Assembly (NCBI GenBank): GCA_964503335.1
Contig: CAZCZZ010000072.1
Location: 1 to 17,638, forward strand
Origin: CAZCZZ01 sp964503335
GTDB taxonomy: Bacteria > Verrucomicrobiota > Kiritimatiellia > CAIVKH01
Direction: 5' to 3'
DNA: 17,638 bases
Below, piece after piece: positions 1-6,657 of this stretch (positions within the stretch are counted from its first letter, which is position 1; the number at the start of each line of letters is the position of its first letter). Both the position numbers and the translations under genes were made by a program. Under the pieces are notes generated by a model, which did no database searches, was not told the origin of the DNA, and worked only from the letters and a program-made list of their open reading frames with translations.

Positions 1-217
1 CGAACGTTTAATAGGACGCATGACACTTTTGCTGGTGCCATGACTTGTTTCTCAAAGGTGATTGGGAAATCGTCCTTTTCACTGGCGGAAGCGTAGCAGG
101 AAGGTGGGTCAGCGTAAAGCGATCTTGCCCAAGCGATAGCGCGTTAATTCAGCTTGCACGTAGAGGAACTATCGTTCATACGTATCGGCATCGCATGCGG
201 CTATTCGGGGGTTTTGA
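1..217. other. Intergenic sequence at window edge, no supportable gene
   Basis: No convincing gene is seen here. An open frame of 81 codons (45-290) has no ribosome binding site, no recognisable domain, and runs through the 218-247 palindrome. In the usual integron layout attI and the cassette array lie next to the 5' end of intI, so this is where an attachment site would be expected. By eye I find no perfect core site (GTTRRRY or RYYYAAC) in 1-323. At 183-206 there is a degenerate relative of the two palindromes downstream, sharing the core CGCATGCGG followed by CTAT. If a cassette array exists it lies left of the window. Confidence 0.45.
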
Positions 218-247
218 CCAGGATAGGCCGCGTGTGGTCTATCCTGG
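218..247. repeat. 30-bp palindrome upstream of the integrase, copy 1
   Basis: Perfect 9-bp arms, CCAGGATAG (218-226) and CTATCCTGG (239-247), flank a 12-bp centre that pairs partly (CC with GG). It is directly preceded by TTTTGACC (212-219, sharing its last two bases). The same octamer recurs at 272-279, ahead of copy 2. The related palindrome at 314-335 starts about 92 bp later, so the two look like copies of one element. It could be a repressor operator, a recombinase-binding site or a structured RNA element; the sequence alone does not decide. Confidence 0.7.
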
Positions 248-313
248 AATTCTCATTGGGGAGAAGTCCTGTTTTGACCCTCTTTCGTGAGCCTTTACCC
301 CGTCTATTACTTG

Positions 314-335
314 GATAGGCCGCATGCGGTCTATC
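314..335. promoter_or_regulatory. 22-bp palindrome overlapping upstream in-frame starts of the integrase, copy 2
   Basis: GATAG (314-318), G, CCGC AT GCGG (320-329), T, CTATC (331-335): every position pairs except one G/T pair, which would still wobble in RNA. It covers the first in-frame ATG (324) and abuts the second (336). This supports translation starting at 351 and puts the dyad in the 5' leader or promoter of the integrase. It is a plausible autoregulatory operator or recombinase site; the function is inferred. Confidence 0.65.
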
Positions 336-350
336 ATGGGAGACTTGCGT

Positions 351-1652
351 ATGGCGCTGGACACGAATGAGATGGATTTGGGGAAGTTTGCGGAATGGCT
401 GGTTTCGTCGCGGATGCTGAAGGAGCAGCATGCGCCGTTTTACGTCCGCTGGGTGCGTAGCTACCTGACCCGCCCCATCCAAGTGGGTACGAGTCTGGCC
501 GATCGCGTGGATCAATTCCTGGATGAACTGCGGAGGGAGGGCACGTTTCAGGATTGGCAGGTTGCGCAGGCGGACCGGGCGCTGCGGCTCTACTACCACA
601 ACTTCCAGAAAGACGTCGACTGGCTCAGTTCGCGTCGCGCGGTGGTCCATGATGTGAAAGGTCGAGTCATGGTGTCCGGGGCCATCGATGCCCTGCGCCA
701 GCGCCTCCGGGTGAAGCACTACTCGTACAGGACGGAACAGACTTATATCGAGTGGGCTGACCGCTTCATGAAGTTCGTCGCGCAGACCGCGGAGGACGCC
801 CGGGTGCTGGATATCAAGCCCAACCATCTCAAGGACTTTCTCGCTTACCTGGCGATCCAGCGCAACGTGGCTTCTTCGACGCAGAACCAGGCCCTCAATG
901 CGATCCTGTTTCTCTTCCGTGAAGTCCTGGGGCTGGAACCCGGCGACCTCGCTGCGGGCATCCGCGCCAAACGGGGCACCCACTTGCCGGTTGTACTCTC
1001 CGTCGATGAGACGCGTCGGCTGCTGGCCGGCATGTCCGGGGTCACGAGCCTGATGGCGGAGTTGATCTACGGCGGCGGGCTCCGCGTTCTCGAATGCTGC
1101 AGGTTGAGGGTGAAGGATATCGATTTCGACAGCCACCTGCTCTTCGTTCGGGCAGGCAAGGGTGACAAGGACCGTTCAACGCTGCTTTCGGAGAAAGTCG
1201 TTCCGCGCTTGCGCGATCACATCAGGAAGGTCGGCAACCTGCACAAGAAGGACCTCGCTGCGGGCCTTGGCAAGGTCAACCTCCCCCACGCGCTGGCCGT
1301 GAAGTACCCGAACGCCTGCACCGAACTGGGTTGGCAGTACGTGTTTCCCAGCGCCACGCTTTCGACGGATCCCCGCTCCGGCGCCGTCGGACGCCATCAT
1401 GTCAGCGATTCGACCATCCAACGTGCAGTGAAAGACGCCGTAAGAGCCGCGGAAATCCACAAGCACGTGAGCGTCCACACCCTCCGCCATAGCTTCGCCA
1501 CACACCTGCTGCTCGCAGGGGTCGATATCCGGCAGATCCAGGACTATCTCGGACACGCCAATGTCGAGACAACGATGATCTATACGCACGTGGTCAAGGA
1601 TCTGCGGAATCCGGCGAGGAGTCCGTTGGATATGCTGGCGGGTGCGGGCTGA
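351..1652 (+). CDS. intI: Integron-type tyrosine recombinase (IntI family) with duplicated-looking N-terminal domain
   Basis: Site-specific recombinase of the integron integrase family, which recombines attC cassettes with attI. The C-terminal two thirds shows the full catalytic set: Arg245 in GGLRVLE, a lysine in GKGDKDR, His376 and Arg379 in HTLRHSF, His402 in LGHANVETT, and nucleophile Tyr411 in MIYTHV. The IntI-specific insertion that separates integron integrases from XerC/D is present at about residues 310-334 (LPHALAVKYP ... GWQYVFPS), followed by the typical STDPRSG and RSPLDML. The protein is 433 aa against roughly 320-340 for classical IntI. The extra ~100 N-terminal residues look like another SAM-like core-binding domain ahead of the usual one (about residues 110-195). 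ATG 351 is chosen because GGGAG (338-342) sits 8 nt upstream; the in-frame ATGs at 324 and 336 lie in or against a palindrome and lack a Shine-Dalgarno site. No frameshift is seen, so it is probably active. Confidence 0.96.
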   Translation: MALDTNEMDLGKFAEWLVSSRMLKEQHAPFYVRWVRSYLTRPIQVGTSLADRVDQFLDELRREGTFQDWQVAQADRALRLYYHNFQKDVDWLSSRRAVVHDVKGRVMVSGAIDALRQRLRVKHYSYRTEQTYIEWADRFMKFVAQTAEDARVLDIKPNHLKDFLAYLAIQRNVASSTQNQALNAILFLFREVLGLEPGDLAAGIRAKRGTHLPVVLSVDETRRLLAGMSGVTSLMAELIYGGGLRVLECCRLRVKDIDFDSHLLFVRAGKGDKDRSTLLSEKVVPRLRDHIRKVGNLHKKDLAAGLGKVNLPHALAVKYPNACTELGWQYVFPSATLSTDPRSGAVGRHHVSDSTIQRAVKDAVRAAEIHKHVSVHTLRHSFATHLLLAGVDIRQIQDYLGHANVETTMIYTHVVKDLRNPARSPLDMLAGAG

Positions 1653-1808
1653 CTAGGAAGGGGGATAGACTGTCGGGGTTTAGGCTGTAGGTCAACCCAC
1701 TGTGACTGTTCTCGCGAAAGGTTCGTAGTCAGGCACGCCGCGACGCAAGTGCCGTTGGGGCGGCCGCGATTTGGGCGATGACGCCCGGCGTCGCTCACTA
1801 CAAACGGA
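1653..1808. other. Intergenic spacer after integrase
   Basis: No gene is supported. A weak 5-bp inverted repeat (GGGTT ... AACCC, about 1676-1698) follows the integrase stop, with no T-run, so it is a poor terminator candidate. No perfect IntI core site is seen directly downstream. Confidence 0.4.
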
Positions 1809-1867
1809 CACGGCTTCCAATCCTTGGACATCCCCGTCTCGACATTTTCCAAGGATTGGAGGCCGTG
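1809..1867. repeat. Long inverted repeat (20-bp arms) forming a strong hairpin
   Basis: Left arm 1809-1828 reads CACGGC T TCCAATCCTTGGA. Right arm 1848-1867 reads TCCAAGGATTGGA G GCCGTG. Nineteen of 20 positions pair across a 19-nt loop. The centre of each arm (CCAATCCTTGG) is itself almost palindromic. It begins at the edge of the 21-bp repeat array, so it may mark the boundary of a mobile or duplicated module, or act as a bidirectional terminator. It resembles a dispersed palindrome rather than insertion-sequence ends, because no transposase lies between the arms. Confidence 0.85.
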
Positions 1868-1870
1868 AAG

Positions 1871-2101
1871 GGTGCCGATGAGAACCCGGCGGCGGCATTC
1901 GGGGGTTTGAATGCTGCCGATGAATACCCGTAGGTGGCAGTCGAGGGCTCGGATGCGGCAATTGAATGCTCGGCGGCGGCATTCAAGGTTCCGTCGGCAG
2001 CCTTTGAGCATTCGCAGGCGGCCATTGAGCGCTCAGAGGCCGCATCCAAGGGCATGAATGCAGCATTCAGATGCTCGGTGGCAGCCACGGAGCGCTCATC
2101 G
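1871..2101. repeat. 21-bp tandem repeat array, 11 degenerate units
   Basis: Eleven contiguous 21-nt units start at 1871, 1892, 1913, 1934, 1955, 1976, 1997, 2018, 2039, 2060 and 2081. Typical units begin GCGGCATT or GCAGCC and carry GAG and CTCG further in. Read in phase, the second codon is GCA or GCC in all 11 units, and the heptads approximate Ala-Ala-Phe/Ile-Glu-x-Ser-x. The frame is open from 1934 to 2167 but broken by TAG at 1931-1933 after unit 3. The minus strand also has long open frames of similar Ala-rich heptads. No ribosome binding site supports translation. It could be a minisatellite, a decayed repeat-protein gene, or a leader for the gene at 2291. Confidence 0.9.
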
Positions 2102-2221
2102 GACGGCGATTTGGCGTCGATTCAAACTATTTTTGCGCGATTTGTTGGTGTTTTCCGCATTTCGTGAAAAATCTTTTAAAGCGGTTGAACGTTTTCGTTT
2201 CTGAAGTGTCTGACTCTTCAA
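2102..2221. other. AT-richer spacer, probable promoter/leader region of the orphan gene
   Basis: Base composition drops sharply here relative to the surroundings (runs such as AACTATTTTTGCGCGATTTG and GAAAAATCTTTTAAAG). This would suit a promoter for the gene at 2291, but I cannot name a convincing -35/-10 pair. A 6-bp inverted repeat GTTGAA (2184-2189) / TTCAAC (2217-2222) lies just before the next hairpin. GTTGAAC at 2184-2190 fits the IntI core consensus by itself but has no properly oriented partner. Confidence 0.35.
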
Positions 2222-2264
2222 CAGGCCCGATCGGTCCGCATGGTGCGGATCGGTTGTGGGCCTG
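2222..2264. promoter_or_regulatory. 43-nt imperfect hairpin in the leader of the orphan gene
   Basis: Outer stem CAGGCCC (2222-2228) / GGGCCTG (2258-2264), an internal loop, then inner stem TCCGCA (2235-2240) / TGCGGA (2244-2249) around a TGG loop. It ends 26 nt before the ATG at 2291. There is no T-run, so a standard terminator is unlikely. A leader RNA structure or a recombination fold is possible. Confidence 0.6.
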
Positions 2265-2290
2265 AAACATGAAGGAATGAAGATAGAAGT

Positions 2291-2980
2291 ATGACGATGA
2301 CGAAGACAGGCAATTATCGACCGGGTGGTGACTTGGAGCTGAGCGCTTGGTTCAGTACGTTCGTGCGGGTATTGGAGTCGCTTGCCTCCCTGTTGGGTAT
2401 TGCACCCGACGAGGTGGCCAAGGTGAAGAAGAACGCGGAGTACTTCCGCTTCGTGTGCGAAACGAAGTATGCGTTGGCGCGGACGCTGGCGGAATGGACG
2501 GTCGTGAAGAACGATGTCCGACGCGGGAAAGCGGTTGGTGCGCAACCCGCACCTCTGGTTCTCCCCGCAGCTCCTCCGGCGGCCGAGTCCGACGTCTTCA
2601 GCGACCTGAGCGATCTGGTCGCGCGCATCAAGCGACACCCGAACTATACCGAGTCCATTGGTGTAGCCCTCGGCATCGTGGCGGGCGCGAGAAACGTCGA
2701 TGTGAAGGACGTTCGGCCCGAGCTCAGCGTCAGCCTGAACGGCGGACACCCGCAAATCGATTGGGTCAAGAAGGGCCTATCGACCACGGAACTCCATGTG
2801 GATCGCGGTACGGGCACCTACGCCCTGCTCTCGATCTGCAGCGAGTCGCACTACACCGACCGCGCTGCCCTGCCCCCGCCCGGCACAGGCGCCATCTGGA
2901 ACTACAAGGCGATCCATCGCCAGAAGGACCAGCCCGTCGGCCAGTGGAGCGAAGTCGCCAGCATCGGCGTCTTCGGCTAA
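2291..2980 (+). CDS. Hypothetical protein with helical N-terminus and fibronectin-III-like C-terminus
   Basis: A protein of 229 aa with no catalytic motif I can name. Residues 1-80 look helical (LSAWFSTFVRVLESLASLLG, then a Lys/Glu-rich stretch), followed by a Pro/Ala-rich linker (about 84-98). A conserved-looking segment LVARIKRHPNYTESIGVALGI (about 110-130) precedes a beta-rich C-terminal part (about 145-229). The end, YTDRAALPPPGTGAIWNYKA ... QPVGQWSEVASIGV, is typical of fibronectin-III-like domains in a family of uncharacterised bacterial proteins I recognise only by pattern. There is no signal peptide or membrane segment. The start is uncertain: ATG 2291 and ATG 2297 are both possible, and AAGGA (2272-2276) is too far upstream to be a good ribosome binding site. 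It is alone between the repeats and a terminator-like hairpin. Composition and codon use look like real coding sequence. Confidence 0.78.
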   Translation: MTMTKTGNYRPGGDLELSAWFSTFVRVLESLASLLGIAPDEVAKVKKNAEYFRFVCETKYALARTLAEWTVVKNDVRRGKAVGAQPAPLVLPAAPPAAESDVFSDLSDLVARIKRHPNYTESIGVALGIVAGARNVDVKDVRPELSVSLNGGHPQIDWVKKGLSTTELHVDRGTGTYALLSICSESHYTDRAALPPPGTGAIWNYKAIHRQKDQPVGQWSEVASIGVFG

Positions 2981-2982
2981 CA

Positions 2983-3024
2983 AACCGGATCGGCTCCCTC
3001 CACCCCGCACGGGGGGAGCCGGTT
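2983..3024 (+). terminator. GC-rich terminator-like hairpin after the orphan gene
   Basis: CGGCTCCC (2991-2998) pairs with GGGAGCCG (3014-3021), with an inner CCCC/GGGG stem and an alternative outer AACCGG/CCGGTT pairing. It begins 3 nt after the stop codon. The absence of a U-tract leaves intrinsic termination uncertain. Confidence 0.6.
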
Positions 3025-3086
3025 CGTAGCCGGAACGGTCAAGTTAAGCCGCGAATTTACGAGAATCGTACCGGACAACAATCCCG

Positions 3087-3203
3087 ACACGTCGCGGCGC
3101 TCCGTGCTCCATGCAACGCCCGACCACGGGATTGGAGCGCGGAGCGCCTGCGACGCGTCGGGAGATTTCCTGAGTCACCTCGCAGTAGCTCGGTGCTCCA
3201 TGG
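3087..3203. repeat. Three-arm REP-like cluster with a ~25-bp stem
   Basis: Arm a (3087-3111) pairs with arm b (3133-3158). GGCGCTCC GT GCTCCA faces TGGAGC GC GGAGCGCC (15 of 16 positions), and the stem continues as CGTCGC / GCGACG after a one-base bulge. A third arm (3178-3203) repeats arm a in direct orientation: GCTCCGTGCTCCATG at 3099-3113 versus GCTCGGTGCTCCATG at 3188-3202. Arm b can therefore fold with either neighbour. It lies between the converging orphan gene and the hydrolase gene and contains no open frame of note. It is probably a dispersed palindromic repeat; a bidirectional terminator role is possible. Confidence 0.8.
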
Positions 3204-3219
3204 GCTCATCCGATACCTA

Positions 3220-4371
3220 TCACTTCAGTTCGCGAAACAGCTGGGCGAGCGCGACGAACAAGTCGTTGACGGTGAAGTTGCAGTGGCCGTAGCGGGAGAT
3301 GGGGATGACGCGCAGGTTTTTCAATCCGCCCGCGTTCTTCGCCTTGGAGTAGTACAGGACCTCGTGCCAGAACGGGACCAGCTCGTCCCCCGTCGTATGC
3401 ATCGTCACGAGCGGTCGCGCAAGGCGGCCGGTGGTTTCGAAGGCTCCGAGATTGGCCCTCGCTACGGGTGTCGCCGAAAAGCGTCCGACCGCTTGATTCA
3501 ACCAGGCGTCGTTTGAAGACCCGCGGTAGACGCGTCGCGTGTTGTCGTACGGGTTTCCGCCGAGACGCGCCGCAGCGTCACCTGAGCCGAAGACCTGATA
3601 CCAGAGCAGGCTGCGGAACGTATTCTCCAGCGTCGCGGGATCGTTGACGTCCACGCTCGCGCGCGTCACGCGGAGCACCTCGGCGGCCGCGCCGGGATTG
3701 GCATCGATGGCGTCCATGACGGCGGGACGATGGATGGATTCCCAATTCGCAATCACATCGTCTGGCACATCGACGGTATTTCCCGGCAGCACACCCGGAA
3801 ACTTCACGTCGAACACCGTCCGGAAATCCGCAATGAAGTCGGTCTGCCGCTTGAAGTCCCCGATCGGGCCGCACATCGCGAGGCCTCCCGCGAACACCTG
3901 CGGATACCGTTCAATACAAAGCGTCGTGATCAGGCCGCCTTCGGAGGCGCCAACCAGCAGCACGCGCCGGGGAAGCCGGCCGTTGCTGATCGATGGAAAG
4001 GCGCGGACGAGCGTGAGGATGTCCTCAATGCCCTCGAGCACGGCGAGGCCGTTGCGCCTGTAACTCGTGGTCGCGAAGGCGAAGCCCAGGCGCTGGACGA
4101 CATCGGGAAGATAGACGTCACCAAGTTCGAGATTGTGGAACGCGAGCGGCTCATTGAAGGCCACGTAGCCATGCGCGTACACGATGAGGTCTCCGTTCCA
4201 CCCCCGCTCCGGAATGGCGTAGAGCCCGAGGGCCCCCGTTGAGAAGCGCGCAACGACGTCGGGTCCAGGCAGCGCCTTCTGCGTATCGCGCGGCGCGGCT
4301 TGAACGGAGACTTCGAGGCAAGCAATCAACAGGCAGGAACAGAGAAGCTTAAGAACATTCTGCATGGTCAT
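3220..4371 (-). CDS. Secreted alpha/beta hydrolase, prolyl-oligopeptidase/esterase-like
   Basis: A 383-aa exported serine hydrolase of unknown substrate. The N-terminus is a secretion signal: a hydrophobic core at about 6-18, then either signal peptidase I cleavage after VQAA (about residue 26) or a lipobox LIAC at 15-18, which would make it a lipoprotein. The alpha/beta-hydrolase elements are an early IVYAHGY (63-69, oxyanion region), the nucleophile elbow GASEG with Ser143, the acid Asp329 in TTGDELVPF and His363 in YGHCNF. A helical cap-like insertion lies between about 170 and 300. Family resemblance is to secreted esterases and tannase/feruloyl-esterase-like proteins, but substrate cannot be read from sequence. 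It is the last gene of the five-gene minus-strand operon, 3 nt after the TauE stop. ATG at 4365 (third codon) is an equally possible start. Confidence 0.9.
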   Translation of the reverse strand: MTMQNVLKLLCSCLLIACLEVSVQAAPRDTQKALPGPDVVARFSTGALGLYAIPERGWNGDLIVYAHGYVAFNEPLAFHNLELGDVYLPDVVQRLGFAFATTSYRRNGLAVLEGIEDILTLVRAFPSISNGRLPRRVLLVGASEGGLITTLCIERYPQVFAGGLAMCGPIGDFKRQTDFIADFRTVFDVKFPGVLPGNTVDVPDDVIANWESIHRPAVMDAIDANPGAAAEVLRVTRASVDVNDPATLENTFRSLLWYQVFGSGDAAARLGGNPYDNTRRVYRGSSNDAWLNQAVGRFSATPVARANLGAFETTGRLARPLVTMHTTGDELVPFWHEVLYYSKAKNAGGLKNLRVIPISRYGHCNFTVNDLFVALAQLFRELK

Positions 4372-4374
4372 TAC

Positions 4375-5112
4375 CTATTTCGTGAGTATCAGCTTGAAGC
4401 CCGCAATCACAAGCACGATGGCGAGAAGGCGTTTGATCAGGACGTGGTCGAAGCGATGGCTGCCGAGATAGGAGCCCGCGGTGCCTCCGGCAATCGCTGC
4501 GATGGCAAGAATCCACGCGAACTCGGGGAAGCGTTTCGCGCTGCTGATATTGCCCAGCAATCCCGACGTGGAGTTCACCAGGATAAAGAGCGCCGATGTC
4601 GCGGCCGCGCGCTTCGTGCTGGCCCAGTGCATGAAGAGGAGGATCGGTGTCAGGAAAATGCCGCCGCCCGTGCCTGTCAGGCCCGACAGGAGACCAAGCC
4701 CGGCGCCGGTCGCCAGCGCCACGGGCCGCGGGAGAGGACGGGTTTCGGACTCAGCCGGTGGACGCGTCAGGAATCGGAACGCGGAGAAGAGCAGCACCGC
4801 GCCGACGAGCACCTTGAAGACATGCGTCGGCAGGTTCACGTAGCCGCCGATGAATGCGAGCGGAATGGACAGGAGCGCGAAGGGCCAGAAGAAGCTCCAC
4901 GAGAAATGGCCGGCACGCCAGAACTGCCAGGTGGCAATGAGCGACACGATAATGTTGAGCGCAAGGGCTGTGGGTTTGATGTCTGCGGGAGCGAGGCTGA
5001 AGAGCGACATGACCGCGATGTAGCCCGACGCGCCGGCGTGGCCGACACTGGAGTAGAGGAAGGCGACGACGAGAACACAAGCGGCCAGCCAGGGAATGCT
5101 TTCAGGCGTCAT
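4375..5112 (-). CDS. TauE/SafE (YfcA-like) family membrane permease
   Basis: A 245-aa polytopic inner-membrane protein of the TauE/SafE family, whose characterised members export sulfite, sulfoacetate or related organosulfur anions. It shows the family's two-half architecture. The first half has FLYSSVGHAGASGYIAVMSL (18-37), and the second begins with the glycine-rich GLLSGLTGTGGGIFLTPILL (140-159). About seven to eight hydrophobic helices are visible. Length is normal for the family. Its ATG overlaps the end of the TIGR02757 gene by 11 nt with no clear Shine-Dalgarno, pointing to translational coupling. No sulfur-metabolism gene is adjacent, so the substrate is unknown. Confidence 0.93.
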   Translation of the reverse strand: MTPESIPWLAACVLVVAFLYSSVGHAGASGYIAVMSLFSLAPADIKPTALALNIIVSLIATWQFWRAGHFSWSFFWPFALLSIPLAFIGGYVNLPTHVFKVLVGAVLLFSAFRFLTRPPAESETRPLPRPVALATGAGLGLLSGLTGTGGGIFLTPILLFMHWASTKRAAATSALFILVNSTSGLLGNISSAKRFPEFAWILAIAAIAGGTAGSYLGSHRFDHVLIKRLLAIVLVIAGFKLILTK

Positions 5113-5938
5113 GGCGCGTGACCGTAGCAGAGGATGACGCGCGAAGAATACCGCGAAGTTCGTCGGGGGACATCCCTTCCCGAATGCCCGGACGGGTCAG
5201 GGCAAAGTCATAGCGGACGGGATCGTCCGGACAAATCTTGCGGAGGTTGTCGGTGATCTCCATCGCCGTGCGCAGGTCGGCCGGCTTGCGGCGCGTGAGC
5301 TTCAGCATGCGGGCGACACCGTGGAGATGCACGTCGAGCGGGATAATGAGCTGCGATGGCGCTACGTCCCGCCAGCCACCGGGATCGATCGCGTCGCTTC
5401 GGACCATCCACCGCAGATACAGATGAAGCCGCTTGCACGCGCTGCCCTTCGTGGCATCGGCAACAAGGCACCGACTCGTCATGTTCCCCGCCGTTCTCAG
5501 CAGCGAAGTCCACGCACCCAGCGCCCGCTGGACATTCCTGTCATCACGACGCAAGCCCTTCACAAACGCAGCTTCAAGGCTTCCATGGGTGCGACGGACA
5601 TCCCGCATGGCCACGAGCAGGTCGACAACCTGATCGGCTTTCGTCCACCGATGCTGGAAGCCGTGCAGCCGCTTGCCCCATTCTCGACGGTCAACCTTCT
5701 CCAGTTCACGCGCAGGTGATGGTCCGAGCTGGTCGAGCACAACTTCAATGCTCTTCAGGATGTAGGCCACGCGGCCATAGGCAAAGGTGGCCGCGATAAG
5801 TCCAACGACTTCGCGGTCCGCCGCGTCAGGGTACCGATAGAGGAACGAGAGCGGATCCGGATGCACCAATTCGCGACGATGGTACGCGGCGTGGAGGCGG
5901 TCGAGCCATGCCTTCAAATCTATTGGAGCGCTGCGCAT
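5102..5938 (-). CDS. TIGR02757/DUF2400 family protein
   Basis: A 278-aa soluble protein of the TIGR02757 family, which has no established function and whose fold is thought to resemble helix-hairpin-helix DNA glycosylases. Diagnostic segments are present: PDPLSFLYRYPDAADREVVG (27-46), KRLHLYLRWMVR (169-180), DPGGW (185-189), LIIPLDVHLHGVAR (197-210, with Asp202 in the position expected of the family) and PDDPVRYDFALTRPGI (237-252). Length is typical. It overlaps the upstream phosphodiesterase gene by 19 nt and the downstream permease gene by 11 nt, so its expression is probably coupled to both. There is no strong ribosome binding site at its ATG. A nucleic-acid role is inference from the fold only. 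Confidence 0.93.
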   Translation of the reverse strand: MRSAPIDLKAWLDRLHAAYHRRELVHPDPLSFLYRYPDAADREVVGLIAATFAYGRVAYILKSIEVVLDQLGPSPARELEKVDRREWGKRLHGFQHRWTKADQVVDLLVAMRDVRRTHGSLEAAFVKGLRRDDRNVQRALGAWTSLLRTAGNMTSRCLVADATKGSACKRLHLYLRWMVRSDAIDPGGWRDVAPSQLIIPLDVHLHGVARMLKLTRRKPADLRTAMEITDNLRKICPDDPVRYDFALTRPGIREGMSPDELRGILRASSSATVTRHDA

Positions 5939-6657
5939 AGGCGGCGTGGATCGTTTGTCATCAGGACATCCAGCCCGGCAGACTTGTAGTCCGCGGCGAC
6001 GAGCGGCTCATCGATGACCCAGAGAGCCGTAGCGAGGCCTTTGGACGCTACATGCTTCAGAAGACGGGGCGTGATCATCGGCGAATAGCCGAAGCTGATG
6101 CCGTCTAAGCGCTCCTCGAGAAGATTCGCGGCAAAGGAATCCATGATCGTTGTCGATATCGCGGACTTGGTCTCGGGCGGCTCGACGTTCAGCAACACCT
6201 TGTGCGCGGGGAAGGCCTGTTTCACATCGGCCATGACCCGGGGATTGAAGCCGAGGAAGATGATATCGTCCCGCCGTGCGGCATGGGGACGCAGGACTCG
6301 CTTCATCGGATCGACAATTTCGGAACCGCATTTTACTTCGATGAACAGTTGCTTGCCCGGCGGCAGGAATTCCAGCACATCGCTCAGCAGCGGAATACGC
6401 TCGGACGAGAAGGCGGGGCCTTTCCACGATCCGGCGTTAAGGAGCCTGACATCTTCCCAGCTCACATCGCGAACGCGATCGGCACGCACCGCCGTTCGCG
6501 TGAGTGTTTCGTCATGGATCACAACGACGCGCTCATCGCTCGTGAGCTGCACGTCGATCTCGCAGCCGTCGGCGCCTAGATCCCACGCGAGGTTGATGGC
6601 CGCGTGCGTGTTCTCCGGCGCCTCCAGCGAGGCTCCGCGATGGGCGACAATCTTCAT
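5920..6657 (-). CDS. Glycerophosphodiester phosphodiesterase (GDPD family)
   Basis: A 245-aa enzyme that hydrolyses glycerophosphodiesters to glycerol-3-phosphate and an alcohol. The GDPD metal and catalytic signature is complete: His6-Arg7-Gly8, Glu15-Asn16-Thr17, Glu33 and Asp35 in CEIDVQLT, His48 in VIHDETL, and Glu107 and Lys109 in FIEVK. The C-terminal TIM-barrel end has GLATALWVID and GLDVLMTNDP. With no signal peptide it is expected to be cytoplasmic, like UgpQ. Its ATG overlaps the TGA of the upstream glycosyltransferase gene (ATGA), showing translational coupling. Together with the glycosyltransferase this could mean recycling of glycerophosphate from phospholipid or polymer turnover, which is inference. 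Confidence 0.96.
   Translation of the reverse strand: MKIVAHRGASLEAPENTHAAINLAWDLGADGCEIDVQLTSDERVVVIHDETLTRTAVRADRVRDVSWEDVRLLNAGSWKGPAFSSERIPLLSDVLEFLPPGKQLFIEVKCGSEIVDPMKRVLRPHAARRDDIIFLGFNPRVMADVKQAFPAHKVLLNVEPPETKSAISTTIMDSFAANLLEERLDGISFGYSPMITPRLLKHVASKGLATALWVIDEPLVAADYKSAGLDVLMTNDPRRLCAALQ

Noticed and set aside
45..290. 81-codon open frame on the plus strand
   Set aside because: No ribosome binding site, no domain-like pattern, and it runs through the 218-247 palindrome; most likely chance.
201..1136. 311-codon minus-strand frame opposite the integrase
   Set aside because: Antisense shadow of a confidently identified gene in high-GC DNA; no family pattern.
1809..1867. Terminal inverted repeats of an insertion sequence
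   Set aside because: The arms are separated by only 19 nt with no transposase between them, and no target-site duplication is apparent.
1871..2101. Possible CRISPR array
   Set aside because: The 21-nt units are contiguous and degenerate, with no constant repeat separated by unique spacers, and no cas gene is present.
2184..2264. Possible attC site (GTTGAAC core next to a hairpin)
   Set aside because: GTTGAAC lies 5' of the hairpin and the 3' side lacks a GTTRRRY core; the required order RYYYAAC...GTTRRRY is not met.
2347..3516. 389-codon plus-strand frame
   Set aside because: Overlaps the orphan gene in another frame, crosses the terminator hairpin and the repeat cluster, and enters the hydrolase gene antisense; Arg/Pro/Gly-rich shadow composition.
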